From Bacillota bacterium (GTDB taxonomy: Bacteria > Bacillota > Clostridia > Acetivibrionales > DSM-1351), in NCBI GenBank assembly GCA_023412635.1, contig JAEYNI010000198.1, forward strand, positions 1 through 15,531: 15,531 bases of DNA. Reading direction: 5' to 3'. Shown here piece by piece: positions 7,786-14,035 of this stretch. The notes below the pieces were generated by a model. It saw only the letters and a program-made list of their open reading frames with translations, was not told the origin of the DNA and searched no databases. Both the position numbers and the translations under genes were made by a program. Position 1 is the first letter of the stretch. Each line of letters starts with the position of its first letter.

Positions 7786-8538
7786 ATGCTTAATAGTAAT
7801 CAAAATATTTTACAGGGCAAAGTTGCCGTTATTACCGGCGCAGGACGCGGCATAGGTAAAGCAATAGCCATGGCTTATGCCGGGGCAGGTGCCGCTGTTG
7901 TATGCGCTGCCCGGAGTGAAGAGGAAATAAGGCAGACCGAGAAGGAAATCAGGGAGTCGGGCGGCAGCGCTGTTGCTGTTAAGACCGATGTGACCAGCAA
8001 TGAAGAAGTAATCAATATGTTTAAAGCCGCGGCAGAACATTTTGGTGGTATAGATATTCTGGTTATAAATGCCGGCGCCAATTATGATCGTGAAACAGTA
8101 GAAAACAGCAATATGGAGAACTGGATAAAAACAATGGAATTGAATCTTTTCGGCGCCTATTACTGTGCTCATTCTGTTATTCCATATATGAAACAGAGAG
8201 GTGCCGGGAAGATCATTACCATTGGCTCGGGTCTTGGACACAAGGGGTTCCCCGGCGGTTCAGCTTACTCCTGCTCAAAAGCGGGACTATGGATGCTGAC
8301 ACGTATTTTGGCCCAGGAACTCATGGAATATAGTATAAGTGTTAACGAGCTGATACCGGGGCCTGTTGAGACTTCTATCGACGATGGCGCTGAAGAAGGT
8401 AAAAAAATAATCAAGACCCTGGACAGCGAGTGGCACAAGCAACCTGAGGATGTGGTGCCCATGGCTTTGTTTCTGGCAGGGCAGCCCGATGTTGGGCCAA
8501 CAGCTCAGAGCTTTAGTTTAATGAGGCGGGATAGGTGA
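7786..8538 (+). CDS. Short-chain dehydrogenase/reductase (SDR) family oxidoreductase
   Basis: This is a classical SDR of 250 residues with a Rossmann fold. It has the cofactor motif TGAGRGIG (17-24), an acidic D68 in the adenine region (KTDVTS), NAG (95-97), the catalytic S148, and Y161-S-C-S-K165. The glycine-rich motif and A41-A-R suggest NADP(H) preference, which is an inference. Proteins of this kind reduce or oxidise hydroxyl/keto groups of small molecules; the substrate is unknown. The C-terminus GPTAQSFSLMRRDR differs from the usual GQ...DGG ending, and it may define a subgroup. The start is ATG 7786, with AGAGAGG five bases upstream; an ATG at 7750 is in frame but lacks a ribosome binding site. 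It follows the DUF2971 gene at 51 bases. Confidence 0.9.
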   Translation: MLNSNQNILQGKVAVITGAGRGIGKAIAMAYAGAGAAVVCAARSEEEIRQTEKEIRESGGSAVAVKTDVTSNEEVINMFKAAAEHFGGIDILVINAGANYDRETVENSNMENWIKTMELNLFGAYYCAHSVIPYMKQRGAGKIITIGSGLGHKGFPGGSAYSCSKAGLWMLTRILAQELMEYSISVNELIPGPVETSIDDGAEEGKKIIKTLDSEWHKQPEDVVPMALFLAGQPDVGPTAQSFSLMRRDR

Positions 8539-8580
8539 GATTGGTTAAAAATTGTTAAATGTATATTTTGGAGGGTTACT

Positions 8581-8742
8581 GTGAAAAGATTGATTTGCTT
8601 ATTTAGTGTATTACTTTTGATTATTAGTTTATGAGCCTGCAATTCACGTTTGTCAATGTTAGACGCTAAAACGTCATTTGAGAAAAGAGAAACGGCAAAA
8701 ATGGCAAAAGCCATAGTCGCAGCTCTGGAAAGTTGTGTTTAG
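8581..8742 (+). pseudogene. Small lipoprotein gene interrupted by TGA in the lipobox
   Basis: GGAGGG (8570-8575) precedes GTG AAA AGA, and the frame reads as a lipoprotein signal peptide: (V/M)KRLICLFSVLLLIISL, then TGA at 8632-8634, then ACNSRLSMLDAKTS and about 20 more residues before TAG (8740-8742). The TGA replaces the residue between L17 and A19 of an otherwise good lipobox (L-x-A-C). One base change from GGA would restore L-G-A-C. What follows the cysteine is only about 35 residues, so either the original was a tiny lipoprotein or the gene is also cut short. A sequencing error, or genuine UGA readthrough, are alternatives. It follows the dehydrogenase gene and faces cwlD. Confidence 0.6.
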
Positions 8743-8798
8743 TCAACGCTGCTATATTTGATGTCGCATTGCAATGTCAAACCGGCGTCTGAATCATA

Positions 8799-9545
8799 TC
8801 ATGGCACTGACACATTAGTGGACTCTTGCAGATATTGCTGTATGCCAGAAACAACAGCTTTTGCTGTATTTTCTCGAAATGATTCTTTTGTCATTTCTAG
8901 GCGTTCCATTTTATTTGAGATAAATGCTGTTTCCACTATTACTCCAGGAATGTCAGCATTGCCTAAAACAAAGTATTTAGCCTGTGTCGGATTATGCACT
9001 GTCCGTTTCCTATTGCTTATTTCTATACTATTCAAGGTTCTTTGGATGCTATAAGCCAAAGTTTTACTTTGCTCATACTTATTATTGTAAAATACAATTG
9101 CACCTTCAGTTGAAGGTTTCTTTATATTACAATTAACGTGAATGCTTACAAATAATTGTGCATTACTATTATTAATAATATTTACTCGTGCATTTAAGTC
9201 TCTTTGATGCCGACTTTTGCTTGAATTATCTAAAGCATCCAGAGAAATATCATCATTACGTGTCATAATTACTTTATAGCCTTTTTGCTCCAGATAAAAA
9301 CATAATCTTTTACCAATATCAAGGTTGATTTCTTTTTCCAGAATACCATCTTTATTTGTGCCACCGTCAATTCCACCATGTCCAGGATCAATAACAATAA
9401 TTCCACTGTTAGGGTCTGAAAATGTGTTTGCCAATAAAGTACTATTAACAATAAATACAATAGATGCAAAAAGTAGAATAATAAGGACAGAGAATACGAC
9501 GATTAATGAATTTGTTTTAAATATGACTATCTTTATCTTTTTCAT
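8799..9545 (-). CDS. cwlD: N-acetylmuramoyl-L-alanine amidase CwlD (germination/cortex specific)
   Basis: The 248-residue protein has an N-terminal membrane or signal helix (about 12-35) and an Amidase_3 catalytic domain (about 48-240). Zinc ligands H56 (IVIDPGHGGIDGG), E70 (ILEKEINLD) and H136 (FVSIHVNC) and the catalytic E205 (VIVETAFISN) are all present. Length and layout match CwlD, not the multidomain vegetative amidases. In the developing spore it removes the stem peptide from muramic acid in the cortex, the first step towards muramic-delta-lactam; PdaA, which does the second step, is encoded about 3.5 kb away. GGAAAG lies upstream of the start ATG (9543-9545). A general Amidase_3 hydrolase is possible but less likely. 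Confidence 0.87.
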   Translation of the reverse strand: MKKIKIVIFKTNSLIVVFSVLIILLFASIVFIVNSTLLANTFSDPNSGIIVIDPGHGGIDGGTNKDGILEKEINLDIGKRLCFYLEQKGYKVIMTRNDDISLDALDNSSKSRHQRDLNARVNIINNSNAQLFVSIHVNCNIKKPSTEGAIVFYNNKYEQSKTLAYSIQRTLNSIEISNRKRTVHNPTQAKYFVLGNADIPGVIVETAFISNKMERLEMTKESFRENTAKAVVSGIQQYLQESTNVSVP

Positions 9546-9765
9546 TAATATCTTTCCAATAAAGTTTTTAGTAAAGTATCTATATTATTTGTATTTGAAA
9601 TTATTGTGTTTTATGTTTTATAAATGTGAAAAAAATTATTTGAGGCCCTGTTTGACCAGTGAAGAATAGGTATATAAATATTCCATTTTGGTGTGTTATA
9701 TTATAGAGTAGAAAGTGCTTCATATTGGTGTAAATGTTTAAATATACATTTTATCAGATATTAAA

Positions 9766-9978
9766 TTGACTATAGACCTACTAAAAATGGTACGCACTTA
9801 TATGGCTGGTCATTTAAAAACAATTGTTGATTGTGACTGGGCTATATATGCCTATATACATGACAAGAAAGGCAGGATTTGTTTGGAGGAGGCTATATCG
9901 CAATATTCGGAACATGTTGACTTTCATAGAAAGCTTATTGATAGAAACATTGAGTTATTTAATAGAACAGCCGGTTAA
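9766..9978 (+). CDS. Hypothetical ORF or gene fragment
   Basis: A 70-codon frame starts at TTG (or at ATG 9787) with no recognisable ribosome binding site before either. The product contains YMAGHLKTIVDCDWAIYAY, then IHDKKGRICLEEAISQYSEH and VDFHRKLIDRNIELFNRTAG. The composition looks like a real folded, helical protein with several aromatic and histidine residues, not like random AT-rich translation, but I do not recognise a family. The lack of a translation signal and the short length fit the C-terminal remnant of a larger gene. Flanking intergenic stretches (9546-9765 and 9979-10110) hold nothing clear except an inverted repeat, GTTAGCA/TGCTAAC (10051 and 10080). Confidence 0.35.
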   Translation: MTIDLLKMVRTYMAGHLKTIVDCDWAIYAYIHDKKGRICLEEAISQYSEHVDFHRKLIDRNIELFNRTAG

Positions 9979-10110
9979 TTAGCCATAATGTATTTTTTTA
10001 TTAGAAGACTATATGTTGTGCGTATTCCTAATGGTATGAAGTATTTGTTTGTTAGCAAACTGCTTGCGAGGTTCACAACTGCTAACAGTACAAGGGAGAT
10101 GAGACAAAAT

Positions 10111-10139
10111 TTGACTTTATTTAATTAATATAATATAGT
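10111..10139 (+). promoter_or_regulatory. Sigma-A promoter of the PH/SHOCT gene
   Basis: TTGACT (10111-10116) and TATAGT (10134-10139) are separated by exactly 17 bases and both match consensus well. The predicted transcript start is 25-30 bases before the start codon. Confidence 0.75.
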
Positions 10140-10174
10140 TAAAATAAAAATCAAATAAGTTAAAAGGGGGAAGT

Positions 10175-10672
10175 ATGGAAGATATTTTAATGTCATTAAA
10201 AGCAACAAATGGTACAATAGTTGTATATGAAGATAGGGTTGTAATAGAGCGAAAAGGTCTCTTTAGTCTTGCCTCGCAGGGAATAAAAGGTGATAGAACA
10301 TTTTTTTATTGTGATCTTTCGGGAGTTGAATATAAAAAACCATCTATAATGGCAAATGGTTATATGAAATTTATTACATCGGGAACTAAAGACATTGATG
10401 CTAAAGTTGGAATGTTTGGTTCATCCAGACAAAGCGCAGAAGACCCTAATACAGTACTTTTAAGGGCTTTCGACAAAAAAGTTCCTATAGAATCTGAAAA
10501 GATATACAATTTTTTAATGAAAAAAATTAGCGATATTAAAAAAGCCAATATTAACTCTCATACCGCAATATCATCAGCAGATGAAATTCTGAAATTTAAA
10601 AACCTGTTAGATAATGGAATAATATCTGAAGAGGAATTTGAAGCGAAAAAAAAGCAGCTATTAGGTATATAG
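10175..10672 (+). CDS. PH-like (DUF4429-type) domain protein with C-terminal SHOCT domain
   Basis: The 165-residue cytosolic protein has an N-terminal beta-rich part (about 5-115): GTIVVYEDRVVIERKGL and FYCDLSGVEYKKPSIMANGY resemble bacterial PH-like/DUF4429 domains. Its last 33 residues (ADEILKFKNLLDNGIISEEE, then FEAKKKQLLG) are a SHOCT domain, a short helical module found at the ends of many bacterial proteins. SHOCT is thought to help assemble oligomers or protein complexes; no enzymatic function is expected. AAAGGGGG precedes the ATG, and a consensus promoter and a terminator bracket the gene, so it is monocistronic and probably expressed in vegetative growth. There is no membrane segment. 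Its partner is unknown. Confidence 0.82.
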   Translation: MEDILMSLKATNGTIVVYEDRVVIERKGLFSLASQGIKGDRTFFYCDLSGVEYKKPSIMANGYMKFITSGTKDIDAKVGMFGSSRQSAEDPNTVLLRAFDKKVPIESEKIYNFLMKKISDIKKANINSHTAISSADEILKFKNLLDNGIISEEEFEAKKKQLLGI

Positions 10673-10718
10673 ACTTAATATATATATTTATGATGGGTAA
10701 AAAAAGAAGATCATTTAG

Positions 10719-10752
10719 ACTGCATATTAACACAGATATGCAGTTTTCCTTT
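10719..10752 (+). terminator. Terminator after the PH/SHOCT gene
   Basis: A nine-base-pair stem (ACTGCATAT 10719-10727 with ATATGCAGT 10736-10744) with an eight-base loop is followed by TTTTCCTTT. It is a moderate Rho-independent terminator on the plus strand. Confidence 0.65.
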
Positions 10753-10754
10753 GC

Positions 10755-10905
10755 TCCCAATCTGCTTGTATTCCGATCAAATAAACGGTAGCTGGAGCTA
10801 GTGGCAGGGGAGACAGGTCTTGCCGTATCCTTCGGCAAGTCTTTAATACTAATGACGTCGCCCACCCAAACCTGCGGTTTCGGTACCGGGCTACTACACT
10901 CGCCT
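10755..10905. ncRNA. Candidate structured non-coding RNA or palindromic element, family unknown
   Basis: This gene-free stretch is clearly more GC-rich than its surroundings and can fold into a long rod with nested stems: GTAGC/GCTAC (10788 and 10890), GCAGG/CCTGC (10804 and 10871), GGGAGAC/GTCGCCC with one mismatch (10808 and 10857), and CTTGCCG/CGGCAAG (10819 and 10833). A rod with internal bulges recalls 6S RNA, and the 3' part contains CTACACT, but I cannot match it to a family. On the minus strand a fair promoter (10955-10983) would transcribe through it. It could equally be a degenerate mobile palindromic element. No convincing coding frame crosses it. Confidence 0.35.
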
Positions 10906-10954
10906 AAAAATATACTTTTAGCATATTTTCTTAACGGCTTGTGACTTTTTTTGC

Positions 10955-10983
10955 AGCATAATTATTTTTTTTAGCATTGACAA
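10955..10983 (-). promoter_or_regulatory. Possible minus-strand promoter facing the structured element
   Basis: On the minus strand TTGTCA (10978-10983) and TATGCT (10955-10960) are 17 bases apart. The -35 element overlaps the -35 of the tRNA promoter on the other strand, so the two would compete for polymerase. Confidence 0.35.
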
Positions 10984-11006
10984 GAATGTAAAGTGTATTG
11001 TATACT
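10977..11006 (+). promoter_or_regulatory. Sigma-A promoter of tRNA-Trp
   Basis: Consensus TTGACA (10977-10982) and TATACT (11001-11006) have an 18-base spacer. The predicted start lies a few bases before the tRNA, as is usual for stable RNA genes. Confidence 0.8.
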
Positions 11007-11018
11007 AATATTCGTCTT

Positions 11019-11094
11019 AGGGGAGTAGCGCAATTGGTAGAGTAGCGGTCTCCAAAACCGTCGGCTGCGGGTTCAAGTCCTGTCTCCCCTGCCA
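11019..11094 (+). tRNA. trnW: tRNA-Trp (anticodon CCA)
   Basis: The 76-base gene has a perfect seven-pair acceptor stem (AGGGGAG 11019-11025 with CTCCCCT 11084-11090), an encoded GCCA end, an anticodon loop CTCCAAA with anticodon CCA at 11052-11054, and a TTCAAGT T-loop. The D arm keeps AATTGGTAGA but has one apparent G-A mismatch in its stem; the anticodon and T stems contain G-U pairs. It is a single tRNA gene with its own promoter and terminator. Confidence 0.95.
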
Positions 11095-11096
11095 TA

Positions 11097-11136
11097 GGCG
11101 CTTACATTTTTTGCGAAAAATGTAGGCGTCTTTTTT
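11097..11136 (+). terminator. Rho-independent terminator of tRNA-Trp
   Basis: A stem of about 14 pairs, with the core ACATTTTT/AAAAATGT and a TGCG loop plus G-U pairs towards the base, is followed by six T (11131-11136). It begins only two bases after the CCA end. Confidence 0.9.
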
Positions 11137-11149
11137 GTTTATTAAAATA

Positions 11150-11255
11150 GACGCGAAGCGCCATACGGGCGAGACCAGTCTCCCCGTATGCCCCTCTGGC
11201 CTCCCGGCGGGGTTAAACCCATAAGGAACTTGAACCCGTAAAAAGTAGACCCAAA
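11150..11255. repeat. GC-rich palindromic element downstream of tRNA-Trp
   Basis: The region between the tRNA terminator and the DUF881 promoter holds no gene. It contains CATACGGG/CCCGTATG (11162 and 11183) enclosing AGAC/GTCT (11172 and 11178), then a C-rich block and CCGGCGGGG. Base composition differs sharply from the AT-rich flanks. It also resembles part of the structured element at 10807-10830: GAGAC, then GTCT, then CCGTAT in the same order. It may be a small dispersed element or an RNA; the remainder of the gap (11256-11396) is plain AT-rich sequence. Confidence 0.4.
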
Positions 11256-11396
11256 CAGTAATAATTATGCTATCAAAATAATGCTTCAAATAGCGCGAGA
11301 TTATGATAAGAACCCTGTTAATGAAAAAAATGAAAGCTATATTTTAATCTACGACTGAAATATTTCCTTAATTTATTTATAATATTGCTCCTTTGC

Positions 11397-11425
11397 TTGA
11401 AAAAAGGTATTATTAACAGTAGAAT
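11397..11425 (+). promoter_or_regulatory. Sigma-A promoter of the DUF881 pair
   Basis: TTGAAA (11397-11402) and TAGAAT (11420-11425) are 17 bases apart. Being inside the longest possible reading frame of the first DUF881 gene, it supports the later start at 11490. Confidence 0.65.
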
Positions 11426-11489
11426 AATTTTAATTGTAACTGAAACATTTTCATTATTATTTCTCAAAAAACTTTTGAATGAGGCAGCG

Positions 11490-12230
11490 ATGAAATTCAA
11501 AGACAATTTCTTTATTTTATTTATAATATTCTTACTTTTAGGTACTTTAGCTACTATTCAAATAAGAAGCACTGTCAGTATGAAGCGGCAGAATGCCGAG
11601 ACTCTTGATTTGAATAAGCTTAATAGTCAGCTGGATTCCAGAATAAAGCTTGGCGAGTCCTACAAGTCGCAGATATCCAAGTTGGAAAATGACATCGAGG
11701 CTTTTATTAAAGCTTCTTCAAACAATGTTACCAACGCCGAACCCAAAATTGAACTTGACTTTCTTAGACTTATATGTGGCTTGACAGAGGTCACAGGTGA
11801 CGGAGTAATTATTACTTTGAATGATGCAGAAGAACCGAAGATGCTCGAAGGCGATGCCGTTATGGACTATATCATTCATGATTCAGATATCCTGAATGTT
11901 GTTAATCAGCTCAGAGTCGGCGGTGCTCAAGCTATATCAATTAACAATGAACGTATAATATCCACCAGCGAACAGGTGTGTGCCGGTCCTACAATAAAGG
12001 TAAACAGCAACCGCTATGCTGTTCCATATGAAATTAAAGCTATAGGTGATCCTGATCAGTTATATAGTACCTTAAACGAGAGCGGTATTCTTGATGAAAT
12101 GTCCGCTCTTGGTAAGAGGGTTACGATGACCCGAAAGCAGGGTATTGAAATACCCAAGTTCTCTAACGATATCAGAGGTTTGATTTCAAAATTGGAGGTA
12201 GTTAATGATGAAAGCAAAAAAAATAAGTAG
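11490..12230 (+). CDS. DUF881-family protein (YlxW/YlxX-like), first of a tandem pair
   Basis: The 246-residue protein has one N-terminal membrane helix (about 7-24), a coiled-coil-like stretch (about 30-75) and a C-terminal DUF881 domain (about 90-240). Landmarks are LICGLTEVTGDGVIITLNDA, VVNQLRVGGAQAISINNERI and YEIKAIGDP. Such proteins (YlxW, YlxX) usually sit beside ftsQ/divIB and the small basic protein gene; their function is unsettled, but context suggests a link to division or the cell envelope. I start at ATG 11490, with GAGG five bases upstream and the promoter at 11397; an upstream in-frame ATG at 11385 precedes that promoter. It overlaps the next gene by 26 bases. Confidence 0.87.
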   Translation: MKFKDNFFILFIIFLLLGTLATIQIRSTVSMKRQNAETLDLNKLNSQLDSRIKLGESYKSQISKLENDIEAFIKASSNNVTNAEPKIELDFLRLICGLTEVTGDGVIITLNDAEEPKMLEGDAVMDYIIHDSDILNVVNQLRVGGAQAISINNERIISTSEQVCAGPTIKVNSNRYAVPYEIKAIGDPDQLYSTLNESGILDEMSALGKRVTMTRKQGIEIPKFSNDIRGLISKLEVVNDESKKNK

Positions 12231-12909
12231 AAATATATCCATTTCCTTGATATGTGTTATTTTGGGACTAGCATTATCCTGGCAGTTTCAGAGTATACGT
12301 AGTAATGCAAAGGTTATTAATCTGGAAAGTCAGAAAAAGGATGATTTGATTGTTAAAATACTTAATGAGCAGAAGAATAATGAAAATCTCAGATCCAAGC
12401 TTACTGAATTACAGACTCAGCTTGACAAGTTTGAAAAAGCTAGAGGTAACTCCGATGAGAATTTTAAGCTTCTGACCGACGAAATCCAAAAGCTGAAAAC
12501 CGTTGCAGGACTTACCGATGTTAAAGGCAGGGGAGTTATAGTAACCTTCGCGAAGGAGGATGCCCTTAATGTGGAGGACGATGATCTTTTGTTTGTGCTT
12601 AATGAACTTCGGGCTACAGATGCTCAAGCTTTAGCCATTAATGAACAAAGAATCATTGATACAAGTGAAGTAAGAGTTGCCGGAGGCTATATCATGGTTA
12701 ACGGAAGACACGTTACACCGCCTTATGTAGTCAAAGCCATCGTTGACCCGGATAATGCAGTTAATGCTCTGAATATGATTGGCGGAGCACTTGAAAAAAT
12801 TAAGTTGTTTATAGATGTTGACGTTGAAAAATCAGATAATATTGAAATTCCTAAAGTAAGTGAGGAACTGATTAAAATTGATAAATTAAAGACTGTGGAA
12901 AAGAAATAA
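12205..12909 (+). CDS. DUF881-family protein, second of a tandem pair
   Basis: The 234-residue paralogue of the preceding gene has the same plan: an N-terminal membrane helix (about 8-25), a coiled coil (about 38-85), and a DUF881 domain with GLTDVKGRGVIVTFAKED, VLNELRATDAQALAINEQRI and YVVKAIVDPDNA. Both proteins end their conserved part with IEIPK, which points to an old tandem duplication. GGAGG (12194-12198) precedes ATG 12205 (another ATG follows at once), and the start overlaps the previous gene, so translation is probably coupled. A strong terminator follows, making a two-gene operon. No small basic protein gene or division gene lies next to it here. Confidence 0.87.
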   Translation: MMKAKKISRNISISLICVILGLALSWQFQSIRSNAKVINLESQKKDDLIVKILNEQKNNENLRSKLTELQTQLDKFEKARGNSDENFKLLTDEIQKLKTVAGLTDVKGRGVIVTFAKEDALNVEDDDLLFVLNELRATDAQALAINEQRIIDTSEVRVAGGYIMVNGRHVTPPYVVKAIVDPDNAVNALNMIGGALEKIKLFIDVDVEKSDNIEIPKVSEELIKIDKLKTVEKK

Positions 12910-12949
12910 AAAGAGACTAACGAAAGTATTTATAAAAGCGGTTATGGCT

Positions 12950-12993
12950 GAGTCTTGCGTATGTTAAAACATCATACTCAAGGCTCTTTTTTT
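12950..12993 (+). terminator. Rho-independent terminator after the DUF881 pair
   Basis: The arms 12950-12963 (GAGTCTTGCGTATG) and 12973-12986 (CATACTCAAGGCTC) pair with one mismatch and one G-U pair, followed by seven T (12987-12993). Confidence 0.9.
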
Positions 12994-13078
12994 GTTCTCA
13001 AATTCATAATAACTATATATAAATAAGTATAATTAATTTTTTTATCAAATATCAATTACATCAATGGGGGTAGTCAAA

Positions 13079-14005
13079 TTGAGAGTAAAAAAAATAATCA
13101 CTATATTTATCATACTGATTGTCTTTGCCTTGCTTTTTAATTATTTTGTAATTAACAATAATGAAACTAGTATAAATACAGGCCTTTCCGATTTGGGTGG
13201 CGTGTATAGTGCCAACAGTAAAAATGTTGACTTTTCAGAAGAACTTACAGGCAAAGTTACAGACGAGGTTAACTCTGCATGGGGGGAACAATCTGCTCAG
13301 AAAAGCGTTTATACCTATGAGCAGAAAAGAGGCTGGGGAATATTACGACAGCCAAACGGCCAAACTCCCAAGGCTGATCCAGGAGCCAATGAACTGCTTC
13401 AGAAATATGGGGGAATGTATATTGGTGACGTAAGTAAAAATATAATTTATCTTACTTTTGATGAAGGTTATGAAAATGGCTATACCTCAAAAATTTTAGA
13501 TGCCCTAAGAGACAATAACGTTAAAGCCGCATTTTTTATTACTGGTCCATATCTCAATGAGCATCAGGATCTTGTAAGAAGAATGGTTGAAGAAGGTCAT
13601 ACTGTAGGAAACCACACAATCCATCACCCAAGTCTTCCCGAAAAGGATGATTCTCAGATAGAGGAAGAGGTTCTCGGACTTGAAAGGGCTTTCTCAGAAA
13701 AGTTCGGCTTAAAAATGAAATTTTTAAGACCTCCAAAGGGAGAATACAGTGAACGCAGTCTGAACATTACAAGCAAGCTGGGATATTGTAACCTATTCTG
13801 GAGTTTTGCATATGATGATTGGCACAGGGATAAAATCCGCGGCCCGGAGTATGCCTATAAAAAGGTTATAAGTAATCTGCACAATGGCGGGATTATCCTT
13901 CTGCATGCTGTCTCAAAGGATAATGCAGATGCTTTGGATATGATAATAAAAGGAGCCCGAGCTAGCGGATATGAATTCGGTAATGTGGAGGATCTGGCAA
14001 ATTAA
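13079..14005 (+). CDS. pdaA: Delta-lactam-biosynthetic de-N-acetylase (polysaccharide deacetylase)
   Basis: The 308-residue protein has an N-terminal membrane anchor (about 5-25), a linker, the PdaA-type preamble WGILRQPNGQTPKADPGA, and a NodB domain with NIIYLTFDEGYENGYTSKIL, FFITGPYL, GHTVGNHTIHHPSL (H179, H183), RPPKGEYSE and GIILLHAVSKDNADALD. ENGYT and SKDNADALD fit PdaA rather than other deacetylases. PdaA removes the N-acetyl group from peptide-free muramic acid and closes the delta-lactam in spore cortex, after CwlD. The second position of the TFDD motif is Glu, where Bacillus PdaA has Asn. GGGGGT precedes the TTG at 13079; ATG 13064 is in frame but has no site and would add five residues. 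yqfC follows 30 bases on, with no terminator between. Confidence 0.92.
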   Translation: MRVKKIITIFIILIVFALLFNYFVINNNETSINTGLSDLGGVYSANSKNVDFSEELTGKVTDEVNSAWGEQSAQKSVYTYEQKRGWGILRQPNGQTPKADPGANELLQKYGGMYIGDVSKNIIYLTFDEGYENGYTSKILDALRDNNVKAAFFITGPYLNEHQDLVRRMVEEGHTVGNHTIHHPSLPEKDDSQIEEEVLGLERAFSEKFGLKMKFLRPPKGEYSERSLNITSKLGYCNLFWSFAYDDWHRDKIRGPEYAYKKVISNLHNGGIILLHAVSKDNADALDMIIKGARASGYEFGNVEDLAN

Positions 14006-14035
14006 AGACAAAATTTATTAGATCAGAGGGCGATT

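Noticed and set aside
7810..8241. 143-codon minus-strand ORF
   Set aside because: It is the shadow of the dehydrogenase gene, whose forward product has complete SDR motifs.
8758..9054. 98-codon plus-strand ORF
   Set aside because: It lies antisense to the catalytic part of cwlD; the minus-strand product has all zinc ligands, the plus-strand one has no recognisable features.
10051..10086. GTTAGCA/TGCTAAC inverted repeat as a terminator
   Set aside because: Loop of more than 20 bases and no T run; at most a weak protein-binding site.
10177..10672. PH/SHOCT and DUF2971 genes as parts of a defence island
   Set aside because: Neither is accompanied by nucleases, NTPases, toxin-antitoxin genes or phage genes, so there is no support beyond family hearsay.
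10596..10865. Minus-strand 89-codon ORF starting MGDVISIKDLPKD
   Set aside because: It crosses the structured segment and the 3' end of the SHOCT gene, has no ribosome binding site, and its second half is low-complexity hydrophobic translation of AT-rich DNA.
11017..11289. Minus-strand ORF containing RQDLNPQPTVLETATLPIALLP
   Set aside because: This is the translated antisense of the tRNA-Trp gene, a well-known artefact of reading tRNA genes backwards.
12995..13063. CATAATA upstream of pdaA as a forespore sigma-factor -10
   Set aside because: A matching -35 at the right distance would fall inside the T run of the preceding terminator; not convincing.
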